Assembly: GCF_029633865.1 (NCBI RefSeq)
Contig: NC_079211.1
Span: 2,216,946-2,280,945 of the forward strand
Direction of reading: 5' to 3'
Source: Lampris incognitus
Lineage: Eukaryota; Chordata; Actinopteri; Lampriformes; Lampridae
DNA: 64,000 nt
Shown in pieces: positions 50,401 through 61,326 of the stretch (position 1 is the first letter of the stretch; every line of letters starts with the position of its first letter). The notes under the pieces are model-generated. The model was not told the origin of the DNA. It worked only from the letters and a program-made list of their open reading frames with translations, and did no database searches. The translations under genes and the position numbers were made by a program.

Positions 50401-52172
50401 CAGCAGTACAACACACAGCCCACAGCAGTACAACACACAACCCACAGCAGTACAACACACAACCCACAGCAGTACAACACACAGCCCACAGCAGTACAAC
50501 ACACAACCCACAGCAGTACAACACACAACCCACAGCAGTACAACACAAAGCCCACAGAAGTGCAACACACAGCCCACAACAGTACAACACACAGCCCATA
50601 ACAGTACAACACACAGCTAATAACAGTACAACACACAGCCCACAGCAGTACAACACACAGCCCACAGCAGTACAACACACAGCCCACAACAGTACAACAC
50701 ACAGCCCACAGCAGTACAACACACAGCCCACAACAGTACAACACACAGCCCATAACAGTACAACACACAGCCCACAACAGTACAACACACAGCCGATAAC
50801 AGTACAACACACAGCCCACAACAGTACAACACACAGCCCATAACAGTACAACACACAGCTAATAACAGTACAACACACAGCCCACAACAGTACAACACAC
50901 AGCCCACAGCAGTACAACACACAGCCCACAACAGTACAACACACAGCTAATAACAGTACAACACACAGCCCACAACAGTACAACACACAACCCACAGCAG
51001 TACAACACACAACCCACAGCAGTACAACACACAGCCCATAGCAGTACAACACACAGCCCACAACAGTACAACACACAGCCCACAACAGTACAACACACAG
51101 ACCACAGCAGTACAACACACAGCTAATAACAGTACAACACACCGCCCACAACAGTACAACACACAGCCCACAGCAGTACAACACACAGCCCACAACAGTA
51201 CAACACACAGCCCACAACAGTACAACACACAGCCCACAACAGTACAACACACAGCCCACAACAGCACACCACACAGCCCACAACAGTACAACACACAGCT
51301 AATAACAGTACAACACACAGCCCACAGCAGTACAACACACAGCCAACAACAGCACAACACACAGCCCACAACAGTACAACACACAGCCCACAGCAGTACA
51401 ACACACAGACCACAGCAGTACAACACACAGCCCACAACAGTACAACACACAGCTAATAACAGTACAACACACAGCCCACAGCAGTACAACACACAGCCCA
51501 CAACAGTACAACACACAGCCCACAACAGTACAACACACAGCCCACAGCAGTACAACACACAACCCACAGCAGTACAACACACAGCCCACAGCAGTACAAC
51601 ACACAACCCACAACAGTACAACACACAGCCCACAACAGTACAACACACAGCCCACAACAGCACAACACACAGCCCACAACAGTACAACACACAGCCCACA
51701 GCAGTACAACACACAGCCCACAGCAGTACAACGCACAGCCCACAACAGTACAACACACAGCTAATAACAGTACAACACACAGCCCACAGCAGTACAACAC
51801 ACAGCCCACAACAGTACAACACACAGCCCACAACAGTACAACACACAGCCCACAGCAGTACAACACACAACCCACAGCAGTACAACACACAGCCCACAGC
51901 AGTACAACACACAACCCACAACAGTACAACACACAGCCCACAACAGTACAACACACAGCCCACAACAGTACAACACACAGCCCACAACAGTACAACACAC
52001 AGCCCACAGCAGTACAACACACAGCCCACAGCAGTACAACGCACAGCCCACAACAGTACAACACACAGCTAATAACAGCACACCACACAGCCCACAACAG
52101 TACAACACACAGCTAATAACAGTACAACACACAGCCCACAGCAGTACAACACACAGCCCACAGCAGTACAAC
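47475..52172. repeat. Satellite D: 22-bp units, about 213 copies
   Basis: The unit is CCCACAACAGTACAACACAC plus AG, with frequent CAGCAG, CATAAC and GCTAATAAC variants. The array joins satellite C abruptly. Because 22 is not a multiple of three, all three frames cycle through the same 66-bp super-unit. This keeps the minus strand open for up to 529 codons (48352-49941, Cys/Val/Leu-rich). I see no start context, splice pattern or codon bias that would make it a gene. Confidence 0.98.
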
Positions 52173-52189
52173 ATACACACAAAAACACA

Positions 52190-52223
52190 TTCAAGAGCTA
52201 CAAGAACACTTGTAGCTCTTGAA
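52190..52223. repeat. Perfect 15-bp hairpin at the edge of satellite D
   Basis: TTCAAGAGCTACAAG (52190-52204) and CTTGTAGCTCTTGAA (52209-52223) pair perfectly across an AACA loop. Confidence 0.9.
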
Positions 52224-52455
52224 CACACAGTAACACATATATCCAAACTAAACACACACAAAATTAAAAAAAGAATCACTGTCCAAGGGAACAAACTCCA
52301 GCCAGGAGGACTGCCGGAACCGCTGGTCTGCATGGGCTAACAGTTAACTTAGCCTGCCCTGCTTCCATGTCCTGTCAGACCGCCCTCCATGTTTCCTCCT
52401 CAGGTGCAGCGCCGGGCAAGGCCGTGGTCCCTGGACCCAGAGCGCAGCAGACCAA
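52224..52455. other. Short unique stretch
   Basis: No repeat or gene was recognised here, apart from the start of the GC-rich segment that follows. Confidence 0.35.
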
Positions 52456-52540
52456 GCTCTCCCAGCCGATCCAGCGCCAGCTCTCCCAGCCGATCCAGCG
52501 CCAGCCCTCCCAGCCGATCCAGCGCCAGCTCTCCCAGCCA
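52456..52540. repeat. 24-bp GC-rich tandem repeat in a possible exon
   Basis: The unit CTCTCCCAGCCGATCCAGCG plus CCAG is repeated about 3.5 times. It encodes Ser/Pro/Arg-rich (SSPSRSSA) text on + and Ala/Gly/Arg-rich (GRAGAGSA) text on -. The surrounding open frame (52389-52622 on +) has a possible donor at GTGAGG (52601). No family was recognised; coding status is doubtful. Confidence 0.6.
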
Positions 52541-53936
52541 ACAAACGAAGACAAAAACTGAGACGCAGACGTGGACAAAGACACTGCACGGAGGGTACTG
52601 GGTGAGGCCGCCACGAACGTGAATTCACGCCACCATCTTCCCACACCGCAAGTGGTGTGTCCTCTAAAATAGCTCGCATTTAACATGCTTCTATCAGACT
52701 ACCTGAAGTGTCTGGTACTCTGTTAAGGTCTAGTCATCGATACGTGTACCGTGTTCAGATGTTGAGACGACAAAAGACCGCAGAAACACCAGCTGTAAAA
52801 TGACTGATGCCTTGTTTGATTGATTCATTGCCTTTTTGTAATAGACATAAAGCTGTTGCAAACTTCTCAGCTGTTATTAGCCATGACTTAGCTGCCGTCT
52901 CCTCTTTTAAAAGAATAATTTGTGTGGATTTGTGTGCAGTGAACTGTACGCAGATCAAGGAGTGGAAGGCTTCACATAAACCTCTTCCTTCATGTCCAGA
53001 GCCAGTAATACCAGCAGCAGTGCTTCTGTACGATAGGGATGAGTGATACGTTTCTATTTAATGGCAGCTTTAGTCAGAAGCAGCCCGTCTTGTTGCCATG
53101 GAAGGAGAACGTCGGTGAAGCTCCTCAAAACCTGACCTCCTTACTCTGCCAGAGCTTCTGATTTCTGTCTGACTGGACGCGAAGGCACATCAGCACCGAA
53201 ACCGAAGCTCACCGCCCCCACATGACCAGCATCAAACTGGGCTTTGTGCATGCAAAGATACGCCATATCTACAAAGAAAGGATAAAGGAAGAAGAGGAAT
53301 GACTTCTCAGGCCTGACATGTTTCCTTTCTGCGCCCAGCAGCATCTGACGGGAACGACCATTCCTGCATGACTTCACCCGCAGGCTGATACGAAAACAGA
53401 CTTGGGTTATAAAAAGAAGTGTTTGAGGTTACTGTGTTTGTATTTATTGCGTGTCTACACGCTCTTCCTACTGAACGGTATTTTGAGGGAATGGTTGCCA
53501 TAGCAACTAGCGAGCCCCGACTGGAGAGCGACCAGAGACATTAATAAGCTTACAGTGAGCTTCTTTGGCTCCTTCTTTTGGCCGTGAGTGCCGGCGCTGG
53601 CTATTGGACTCCATCCACGCTGCACATGCATACGAACACCCGAACATTCACACAAACACACTGCAACACGAGCATATGTGCACAAACGGTGACAAGCTCC
53701 ACACAGCATTTAGTCATGTCCGAACAACTACCAGCTCTGAAAGAACAGCAAAAACACTTTCACACCTTGTCTGGGACAGGTGGTGCTTCGTGTTGACTGA
53801 CAGTAGATCTTTAAGCGCATTTGACCATCTGTCGCTTTTCTGTTCCGTTTCTTTTCCTTTCGCTGTAGGGTTAACACTCCTGTCTGTGCTCCTGGACAAG
53901 GAAATGGAAAGAAGAACTGGACTTCTGGAGTCTATG
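52541..53936. other. Intergenic DNA without a recognised gene
   Basis: Several open frames of 60-80 codons occur, none with family motifs. A CA-rich patch lies at 53620-53700. Confidence 0.4.
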
Positions 53937-54740
53937 TTGGGCATCCAACATAGACACAATCATCAAGAAGGCCCAGCAGAAGATGTACTCTCTCCGCCAG
54001 CTCAGGAAGTTCAGCCTGCCTCAGGAACTGTTGATTCAGTTCTACACTGCAATAGTCCAGTCTGTCCTCTGCACGTCCACCCCTGTCCTGTTTGGATGGA
54101 CCACCAAACAGGACAGGGACAGACTACAACAGACAGTTAAGTCTACAGAGAAGATCATTGGTGCCAAGCTTCCCTCCATTCAGGACTTACACACCTCCAG
54201 ACTCAGGAAATGGACAGGCAACATCACTGCAGACCCATCACACCCTGGTCACACCCAGTTCCTAATCCTCCCCTCTGGTAGGCGCTACAGAGCACTGTAC
54301 CCCAAAACAACCAGATATAAAAAAGAGTTTCTTTCTGTGGGCTGTCATTCAAATGAACACTTAACACTGTCAAATAAATCCATCCATGTTGTATATACTG
54401 TACTGTACACGTTGTATATACTGTACTGCACGTTGTATGTACTGTACTGTACATTGTATGTATACTGGTACGCTCTGTCATGTCCATCTACCTCAGGCAT
54501 GTATGTCAGTAAGCTGCTAACATGTATTTCAGCATCTCTGATATATTCTCTGCACCACTGCACCTTATCACCTCTTATTTCACCTGTGTCAGTCAGTCCT
54601 TGTGTATATATAGTATGTGAAGATTGTTGTGTTGTAGTGTTGTTATTCAACGTTAAGTACACTGAGAGAGCCACAAAACCAGAGTCACATTCCATGTATT
54701 GCAAACCTACATGGCCAGTAAATGTGATTCTGATTCTGAG
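53937..54740 (+). mobile_element. Rex1-like LINE, 3' fragment
   Basis: The translated text KKAQQKMYSLRQLRKFSLPQ, QFYTAIVQSVLCTSTPVLFG, STEKIIGAKLPSIQDLHTSR and LPSGRRYRALYPKTTRYKKE is the C-terminal region typical of Rex1/CR1-group LINEs. The 3' untranslated part follows and ends with a TGATTCTGATTCTGA tail. The RT core is missing (5' truncation). Confidence 0.85.
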
Positions 54741-54940
54741 TTGGTCCCCGGGCGCTGCAGCTGCCCACCGCTCCTACACAATAGGATGGATTAAATGCAG
54801 AGAACACATTAATTTTAACAACACAATGACACAATAAAGTGGCTTTTTCAACTTTCTTTGAATTTCTTACCTGCATTATTGAGCGTGCATAAAGACTGTA
54901 TTTGTTTTATTTCTTCTTTCACCATTCTATCACAGGGACC
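54741..54940. other. Unique spacer between two LINE fragments
   Basis: No feature was recognised apart from an AATAAA near 54834. Confidence 0.4.
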
Positions 54941-54978
54941 CACCTAACCTAACAGACCTCAGTCTGTTAGGTTAGGTG
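54941..54978. repeat. Perfect 17-bp hairpin at a LINE 5' junction
   Basis: CACCTAACCTAACAGAC (54941-54957) pairs perfectly with GTCTGTTAGGTTAGGTG (54962-54978) across CTCA. The right arm continues into LINE coding text (QSVRLGDHSSSTL). Confidence 0.92.
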
Positions 54979-56013
54979 ACCACTCCTCCTCCACCCTGAC
55001 CCTCAGCACAGGTGCCCCTCAAGGCTGTGTTCTGAGCCTCCTCCTTTTCTCCCTCTTTACCCACGACTGCCTGCCAACTCACCCTTCAAATGTTATAGTT
55101 AAGTTTGCAGATGACACCACAGTCATTGGCCGTATCACCAACAATGACAAGACAGCCTACAGGGACGAGATTGAGCACCTCACATCATGGTGTACTACCA
55201 ACAATCTTGTCCTTAATGTGCAGAAGACAAAGGAGCTGATTGTGGACTTCAGGATGTCTAGAAGCTGAAGCCACTCCCCCATACACATCAATGGGGTGGA
55301 AGTGGAGCATGTTTCCAGCTTTAAATTCCTTGGAGTCCACATCAGCGAGGACCTTTCCTGGACATTAAACACCCAGGCGCTGGTGAAAAAGGCCCAACAA
55401 TGCCTGCATTTCCTGAGGAGGCTGAGGAGCGCCCATCTACCCCCCAAAATTCTCACCAACTTCTACCACTGCACCACAGAGAGCATCCTGACCATCTGCA
55501 TCTCAGTGTGGTACGGCAACTGCACCTCAGTAGACCAGAAAGCTCTGCAGCGGGTCGTCAAGGTGGCCCAGCATATCACCGGTACCCAGCTCCCAGCCAT
55601 AAAAGACATTTATCACAAACGCTGCCTTGGAAGGGGTCTGAGCGTCAGCAGAGATCCCACCCGAACCCAACCATGGACTGTTCTCCCCCCTGCACTCTGG
55701 GAGGTGCTACAGGAGCCTCAGAGCCCGCAGTACCAGGCTCAAAAACAGCTTTTTTCCACAAGCTGTTGCCCACCTGAACCTGGCCACCCACTGAATGTCT
55801 GTAGATATTTTTAAATATTTTGTACCCCAGCTCTTTTTTACCTTATCTTAGCTTTTGGTCTTCATGTGTGTATATCTTCTACTGTGTTTGCTGTGTTTGT
55901 CTGTGTCTGTCTTGCACTGTTTGGTGAAGCCACAGCCCTCATTTCATTTTTAACATGTGCCTGCACATTGTTTTTAATGACAATAAAATTGAACTGAATT
56001 GAATTGAATTGAG
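54960..56013 (+). mobile_element. Rex1-like LINE, RT to 3' end, 5'-truncated
   Basis: RT motifs are visible: STGAPQGCVLSLLLFSLF (about 55000), IVKFADDTTVIGRI (catalytic FADD, about 55095) and WCTTNNLVLNVQKTKELIVD. A stop follows (55267), then FKFLGVHISEDLSWTLNTQA, LTNFYHCTTESILTICISVW and LQRVVKVAQHITGTQLPAIK. The 3' end is AATAAAATTGAACTGAATTG, an AATTG-type tail. The family is the same as or close to that of 53937-54740, but the tail differs. Confidence 0.88.
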
Positions 56014-56015
56014 AG

Positions 56016-56048
56016 GTGTGTGTGTGTGTGTGTGTGGGGGGGGGGGGG
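56016..56048. repeat. GT microsatellite with poly-G run
   Basis: A (GT)n run is followed by about 14 consecutive G. Confidence 0.9.
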
Positions 56049-56329
56049 TTACCGCCTCTTACCTCCCCCAGTTCCTCAACAGCAATTATTTCCCTCCAAA
56101 CAATGAAACCCTGGTAAGATAACGTGCCGCCATGTTATGAAGGGTGGGGTGGGGTGCTTTGTGGGCATGTGGGTGTGTGCATACTAGGGTTGAGCCTCTC
56201 TGGTGTGAGGCCGATACCATACATATCTCGATACACTGTCAACGTTCCGATGCATTAAAGACATGTATGCAGCAACTACCGATGCGGTACGATACGATTC
56301 ACACCCGAATCACGATGCAGTGTGACTCA

Positions 56330-57915
56330 ACGTAGAGTGATTGAACGCAGTGTTACTCAACACAGCGCGACTCAACGTAGTGTGAATCAACGCAGTGTTA
56401 CTCCAACGCAGTGCGATTCAACGCAGTGTGACTCAACACAGCGCGATTCAACGTAGTGCGATTCAACGCAGTGTGACTAAACGCAGTGCGATTCAACGCC
56501 GTGTTACTCAATGCAGTGTGACTCAACGCAGAGGGACTCGATGCAGTGTAATTCAACACAGTCTGACTCAACGTAGTGCGATTCAACACAGTGTGACTCA
56601 ACGCAGTGCGATTCAACGCCGTGTTACTCGATGCAGTGTGATTCAACGCAGTGTGATTCAACGCAGTGTGACTAAACGCAGTGCGATTCAACGCCGTGTT
56701 ACTCAATGCAGTGTGACTCAACGCAGAGGGACTCGATGCAGTGTAATTCAACACAGTCTGACTCAACGTAGTGCGATTCAACACAGTGTGACTCAACGCA
56801 GTGCGATTCAACGCCGTGTTACTCGATGCAGTGTGATTCAACGCAGTGTGATTCAACGCAGTGTGACTCAACGTAGTGTGATTCAACGCAGTGCGACGCA
56901 ACGCAGTGGGACTCAACGCAGTGTGATTCAACGCAGTGTTACTCAATGCAGAGGGACTCGATACAGTGTGATTCAACGCAGTGTGATTCAATGCAGTGTG
57001 ACTCAACGTAGTGTGATTCAACACAGTGTGACGCAACGCAGTGGGACTCAACGCAGTGTGATTCAACGCAGTGTTACTCAATGCAGAGGGACTCGATACA
57101 GTGTGATTCAACGCAGTGTGATTCAACGCAGTGTAATTCAACGCAGTGTGATTCAACGCAGTGTGACTCAACATAGTGTGATTCAACGCAGTGTGACGCA
57201 ACGTAGTGGGACTCAACACAGTGTGAATCAACGCAGTGTCACTCAACGCTGTGTGATTCGATGTAGTGTGATTCAACGTAGTGTGACTCAACGCAGTGTG
57301 ATTCAACGTAGTGTGATTCAACGCAGTGTGACTCAATGTAGTGTGCCTCAACGCAGTGTAACTCAATGTAGTGTGCCTCAACGCAGTGTGACCCAACGAA
57401 GTGTGACTCAACATAGTGTGATTCAACGCAGTGTGACTCAATGCAGTGTGACTCAACGTAGTGTGCCTCAATGCAGTGTGACTCAACGTAGTGTGCCTCA
57501 ACCCAGTGTGACTCAACGTAGTGTGCCTCAATGCAGTGTGACTCAACGCAGTGTGACTCAACGTAGTGTGCCTCAACACAGTGTGCCTCAACGCAGTGTG
57601 ACTCAACTTAGTGTGCCTCAACGCAGTATGATTCACCGTAATGTGCCTCCACGCAGTGTGACTCAACGTGGTGTGCCTCAACGCAGTATGATTCAACGTA
57701 GTGCGCCTCAATGCAGTGTGATTCAACGCAGTGTGACTCAACGTAGTGTGACTCAACGCAGTGTGATTCAAGGTAGTGTGCCTCAACGCAGTGTGACTCA
57801 ACGCAGTGTGACTCAACGTAGTGTGATTCAACGCTTTACGATTCAATGCAGTGTGACTCAACGGAGTGGGACTCAACACAGTGGAACGCAACACAGTGGG
57901 ACTCAACGCAGGGTA
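56330..57915. repeat. 15-bp minisatellite (GTGTGACTCAACGCA), about 105 copies
   Basis: Because 15 is a multiple of three, both strands stay open: (SVTQR)n on + for 524 codons and (HTALN/S)n on - for 516. A 195-bp block (13 units) is duplicated (landmarks 56475 and 56670). The unit contains TGACTCA, the AP-1 consensus. The array lies wholly inside the hAT element. Confidence 0.97.
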
Positions 57916-58042
57916 AGGCTGGATCTCTTTACAAATAAAGAAGGCCATAGCGTCAGTTACTGTCTTTGAATGAGTGGGGCTGTTAGCCAGTGGGGCATGG
58001 AAAAAACTTGCAATACTTTGCCCACCGTCACCACTCTTGGGG

Positions 58043-58273
58043 CTAGTAGCCGTTAATGAATCCGAACCCGAGGCGGGGGATGCCGGTAGACCTACTGACA
58101 GACGCCTCCACGGTCACACCAGGTGGTCGCTTCAGGTGAGCTATACGGTCATTTGTACTGCCTGTATACTTAACAGCAGCACGGCACATTTTGCAAATCG
58201 CATCAGACTTGTCAATTTTCCCGTCTCTCTCATAAAACCCCGAGTGTTCCCAAACGCTCGATTTGCAGTTCAC
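58043..58273 (-). pseudogene. hAT transposase BED zinc-finger remnant
   Basis: This is a 76-codon frame starting MNCKSSVWEHSGF. It has aromatic W and F residues, then CKMC and AHLKRPPGV where a HL-x-x-x-H would be expected. It is the N-terminal DNA-binding part of a hAT/ZBED-type transposase; the RNaseH-like catalytic domain and dimerisation domain are absent. It is not expected to be functional. Confidence 0.75.
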
Positions 58274-58689
58274 AGGGAGTATATCTTCTCAGCCTCCGCG
58301 GCACACACAATAGTATACATCCGCGACGCATGTTAAGGTAACATAGGTCTAATTAGGAGGAATAAAAGTATCAAAATATCAAATTACTGGGTCGGTCACA
58401 TTTCTAAACAAAAGAATAAAACATCTAATAATCTAATAGATCGGATTTTACTGATGCAAACATTTAACAACCGATGCATCCCGATTTCTTTCCAAAATTG
58501 CATCGATTCACAGCTGCTCTACCGATGCACTCGCATCTTGCCCGCGCGTGTTCTTGTATCAATACAAATAGGTTAATCTTCCCATCCCTAGTGCATACAA
58601 GTGCATGTAAACGCAAAAGGTGTGTGAAAGTTAACACGAAACCTCCTGCTTCACGCTGCTGGTAAATCTATAAACCCATAACACCATCA

Positions 58690-59150
58690 AATTGGTCTGA
58701 GGCAGCAGCAAGCCTAACAAAGCCCTGGAAAACACCAGGAAGTGGGATGATGCCTGCAAGGTTACCTACATGCAAGTTTAAAAAGCAAAGATCCTGTCCA
58801 GAAAGAGAAATCCATCTCGTCCTGATCTCTTCTTTGGGAGCACTAAAATCAAGCTCAATGTGCAGATGGAAGTTCTAGGACTGTTCATTGACAGGAAACT
58901 CCAGTGGACAAGCCATCTGTCTGACATCTGCAAACGTGCTGGAGCACTGCGGAAGTTGGCCAACAAGCGTGATCCCAGAGGCAGAGCCAACGTGTACTCA
59001 ACACAGGTCAGGAGCATCATGGAGTCCTCCTTCCATGCCTGGATGAATGCCTCACAAACCACTCTTACGCAGCTAGATACACCCAAAAGTAGGCACTGAA
59101 GATCATTGGTGTGAATTAGGACTATGCCCTAGGATTATGCTATCACCAAG
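58690..59150 (+). mobile_element. Non-LTR retrotransposon C-terminal fragment
   Basis: The text VLGLFIDRKLQWTSHLSDIC, KRAGALRKLANKRDPRGRAN and VYSTQVRSIMESSFHAWMNA is the post-RT region shared by many non-LTR retrotransposons. The clade cannot be fixed. The copy is truncated on both sides. Confidence 0.7.
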
Positions 59151-59420
59151 CTGAGCCGTCGCAGAACATTCCTTCTTATTTCGGCTTGTTCCCTGTTTCT
59201 CAGGGGTCACCACAGTGGATTGTATTGTTTCCATCGGTACCCTGTGAGGGCACAGCACCAATGGCGGCTGTTGCCAACTGCGGCCTTGACCGATCTGATA
59301 TGGTCTTGTCAATCCGCATACTGACTGGCAAAATTTTCCGTCAGATGCCCTTCCTGAAACAACCACTAACCCTATGGATGGGGGCACAAGTAAAGCGCTG
59401 GATGCCACAATCTACTATCA
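59151..59420. mobile_element. Dispersed fish repeat fragment
   Basis: It contains CAGGGGTCACCACAGTGGAT and GTCAGATGCCCTTCCTG, text I associate with a frequent teleost interspersed repeat. The class is not certain. Confidence 0.5.
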
Positions 59421-59880
59421 TACTACCAAACAATCTACTACTAAGTAATATACAAAAAATACTCTCAGATAGAAAAGGGGAATATAGTTTGAGAGGGAAA
59501 TTAAGCTTCAAGAAATGAAGTGTTGGTGCAGCTTTGAAGAGCATGGGCATTTCAATCTGTGGGGTAAAATTGTGGAACAGTGTGAGCATGGAACTCAAAC
59601 ACAGTACAAACATTACACAGTTCAAGAAGAAGTACAAAGGTCTGATTATCAAGAGATATAGGGATGATGAAGAGTTGTGTTAACTGTCTAAGTTTTACTT
59701 ATCTCCAAACATTCCTAGTTACATGTTTTCATTTTGCTTTATATGACACCGAATGGATATCTGGGTTGTTTTATGTTTTATTTTCCTGTTTGTAATGTAC
59801 AATAGCTGAATTAACTTAAGAGAAGGTGAGAAGAGGTAGGGAAAATAAGTGTATACTTCCTCCTACTGCTTTTCCAACAT
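59421..59880 (+). mobile_element. LINE 3'-end fragment
   Basis: A frame reads VGAALKSMGISICGVKLWNS and ITQFKKKYKGLIIKRY, the typical last residues of a LINE ORF2. It is followed by AT-rich 3' UTR with GTATACTTCCTCCTACTGC. Frames are broken upstream. Confidence 0.55.
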
Positions 59881-60093
59881 GTAACAAATAATCTGGTGTG
59901 TATGGAGATGTGTTCACTGAGCTTGATGTGTGGATTTGTTGATCACTTCACATTACTGGCAGTGGCTTATCTGTATGTTATATCCTGCTTGTTTACATGT
60001 TCCACATAAATCATCATTCAGGCGGCCGCTCTGACTGTCTCTGTGCTGGGGGAGTGCAGGGGCTTATGGGACTGTTAACGTTCAAGTTAAAAT
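59881..60093. other. Unique intergenic spacer
   Basis: No repeat or gene was recognised. Confidence 0.35.
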
Positions 60094-60329
60094 CAGTGGC
60101 GGCTGGTGCTAATACATTTTTTTTGGGGGGGGGCACAATTTACCTTGGCACAGCACACCTGACAGCTGCTTTAATATCCAGTCAGAGTTATTAAGAAGGA
60201 CAATGTAGCCTATTGTCCTTCTTCTGTGACTGTGTGGACATTAAAGCAGCTGTCAGGTGTGCTGCGCCAAGGTAAATTGTGCCCCCCCCAAAAAAAAACC
60301 CCCAAAACTGTTAGCACCAGCCGCCACTG
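60094..60329. mobile_element. hAT-like MITE (CAGTGGCGGCTGGTG ends)
   Basis: The ends CAGTGGCGGCTGGTGCTAA and TTAGCACCAGCCGCCACTG are inverted repeats. They continue inward through a poly-T/poly-G versus poly-C/poly-A region and ACCTTGGCACAGCACACCTG versus its mirror. The centre is a hairpin (GAAGGACAAT with ATTGTCCTTC, 60196-60222). No matching flanking duplication was found. Confidence 0.88.
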
Positions 60330-61110
60330 ACTGGGTAGACGACAATTTTCCTGACTGACTGTAGGACCGTGACTAAGACTGATGTTTTTAATAGTGACGT
60401 CAGGTGGAAAGCTGTTAATCGGCAACCATTTTGGGGACACAATAAAAGAGCTCTCCTGGGGTGGTGTTATGTATGGGACATGGGAGCTGCCATTAAAATC
60501 GAGATCTCTGCCTTCTGCCTCCTTCTTTCACGCCAGTTTGCCACAATATTTTATAATGGCAATGAAATGCCAAGCCATAGGTAGAGCTAGCTAGCTAGCT
60601 AGCTATTTGGCCAACACTACAGATGAAAGGATGCGCTATTAGCTAGCTAACAGTTTGCTAATACTAGGTAACGCAAACGTGGACTAGTTTTCCATTGGAA
60701 TTAGAAACATAATTTGTCAGAAAGGGTTGCTTTTTTCACTCTGCTGTTGAACATTTACCCAAAACCAGGTGGACACGGCTTAAAAAGAAAATAGCAGCGC
60801 CTGTAAACGTGACGCTACTCAACTTTTACAAATTATTATATAACGTGACACAAAAGTTTATTGGGAGCATAGTGCCGCCTATGTGCCAGTGGTAGCATGA
60901 GATGTGAGCTACCAGACAGATGACTTTTTTTTACTACTTTATTGATCCCCGTGGGGAAAGTCTTCCTCTGATTTTAACCTATGCTAGCTGTGTAGCTAGG
61001 AGCAGTGGGCAGCCACCGTGCAGGACCCGGGGACCAACTCCAGTTCGTCTTGCCCTGCCACGGTCAGGGACACAGACAAGAGTATTAACCCTAACATGCA
61101 TGTCTTTTTG
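60330..61110. other. Intergenic DNA with (AGCT)n tract
   Basis: An AGCT tetranucleotide run lies at 60584-60604. Nothing else was recognised as coding. Confidence 0.4.
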
Positions 61111-61283
61111 ATGTTGGGGAAAACGGAGAACCCGGAGAAAACCCACCCCAGTCACGGGAACATGCAAACTCCACACAGAAATGACCTGGGGTGACCCAAG
61201 GTTGGGACAACCCCAGGGTTGGAACCCAGGACCTTCTTGCTGTGAGGCGACAATGCTAACCACTGTGCCACCGTACTGCCCGA
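61111..61283 (-). mobile_element. tRNA-headed SINE, minus-strand copy
   Basis: On the minus strand it reads GGCAGTACGGTGGCACAGTG, GGTTAGCATTGTCGCCTCAC and GAGTTTGCATGTTCCCGTG. The family matches the SINE at 11757-12132, truncated at its 3' end. Confidence 0.85.
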
Positions 61284-61326
61284 CTTTTCACCCACAGTTC
61301 CTCTTATTGTAGAGGAATATCTAATC

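Larger units (their letters stand above)
56185..58590 (-). mobile_element. hAT-type DNA transposon, internally deleted, 8-bp TSD
   Basis: The element is flanked by identical 8-bp duplications, GTGCATAC at 56177-56184 and 58591-58598. Its ends are TAGGGTTGAG and CCCATCCCTA, short imperfect terminal inverted repeats. An 8-bp target-site duplication is the hAT hallmark. On the minus strand 58273-58043 encodes SSVWEHSGFYERDGKIDKSD, AICKMCRAAVKYTGSTNDRI and AHLKRPPGV. This resembles a hAT transposase BED zinc finger (CxxC then HL), but the last His region is changed to RPPG. No catalytic transposase remains. A 15-bp array (56330-57915) fills most of the interior. Confidence 0.85.

Noticed and set aside
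14152..52172. CRISPR array
   Set aside because: There are no unique spacers between constant repeats, the units are contiguous, and the DNA is eukaryotic with introns and SINEs.
54941..54978. Interstitial telomere sequence
   Set aside because: Only two CCTAA-like repeats are present, and they derive from LINE coding text and its inverted copy.
56395..57969. 524-codon + strand and 516-codon - strand ORFs as genes
   Set aside because: A 15-bp unit without stops keeps both strands open; they overlap completely, and both are repeats inside a hAT element.
58043..58273. Host ZBED gene
   Set aside because: It lies between hAT ends with an 8-bp duplication, is truncated to the BED finger, and has lost the final His motif.
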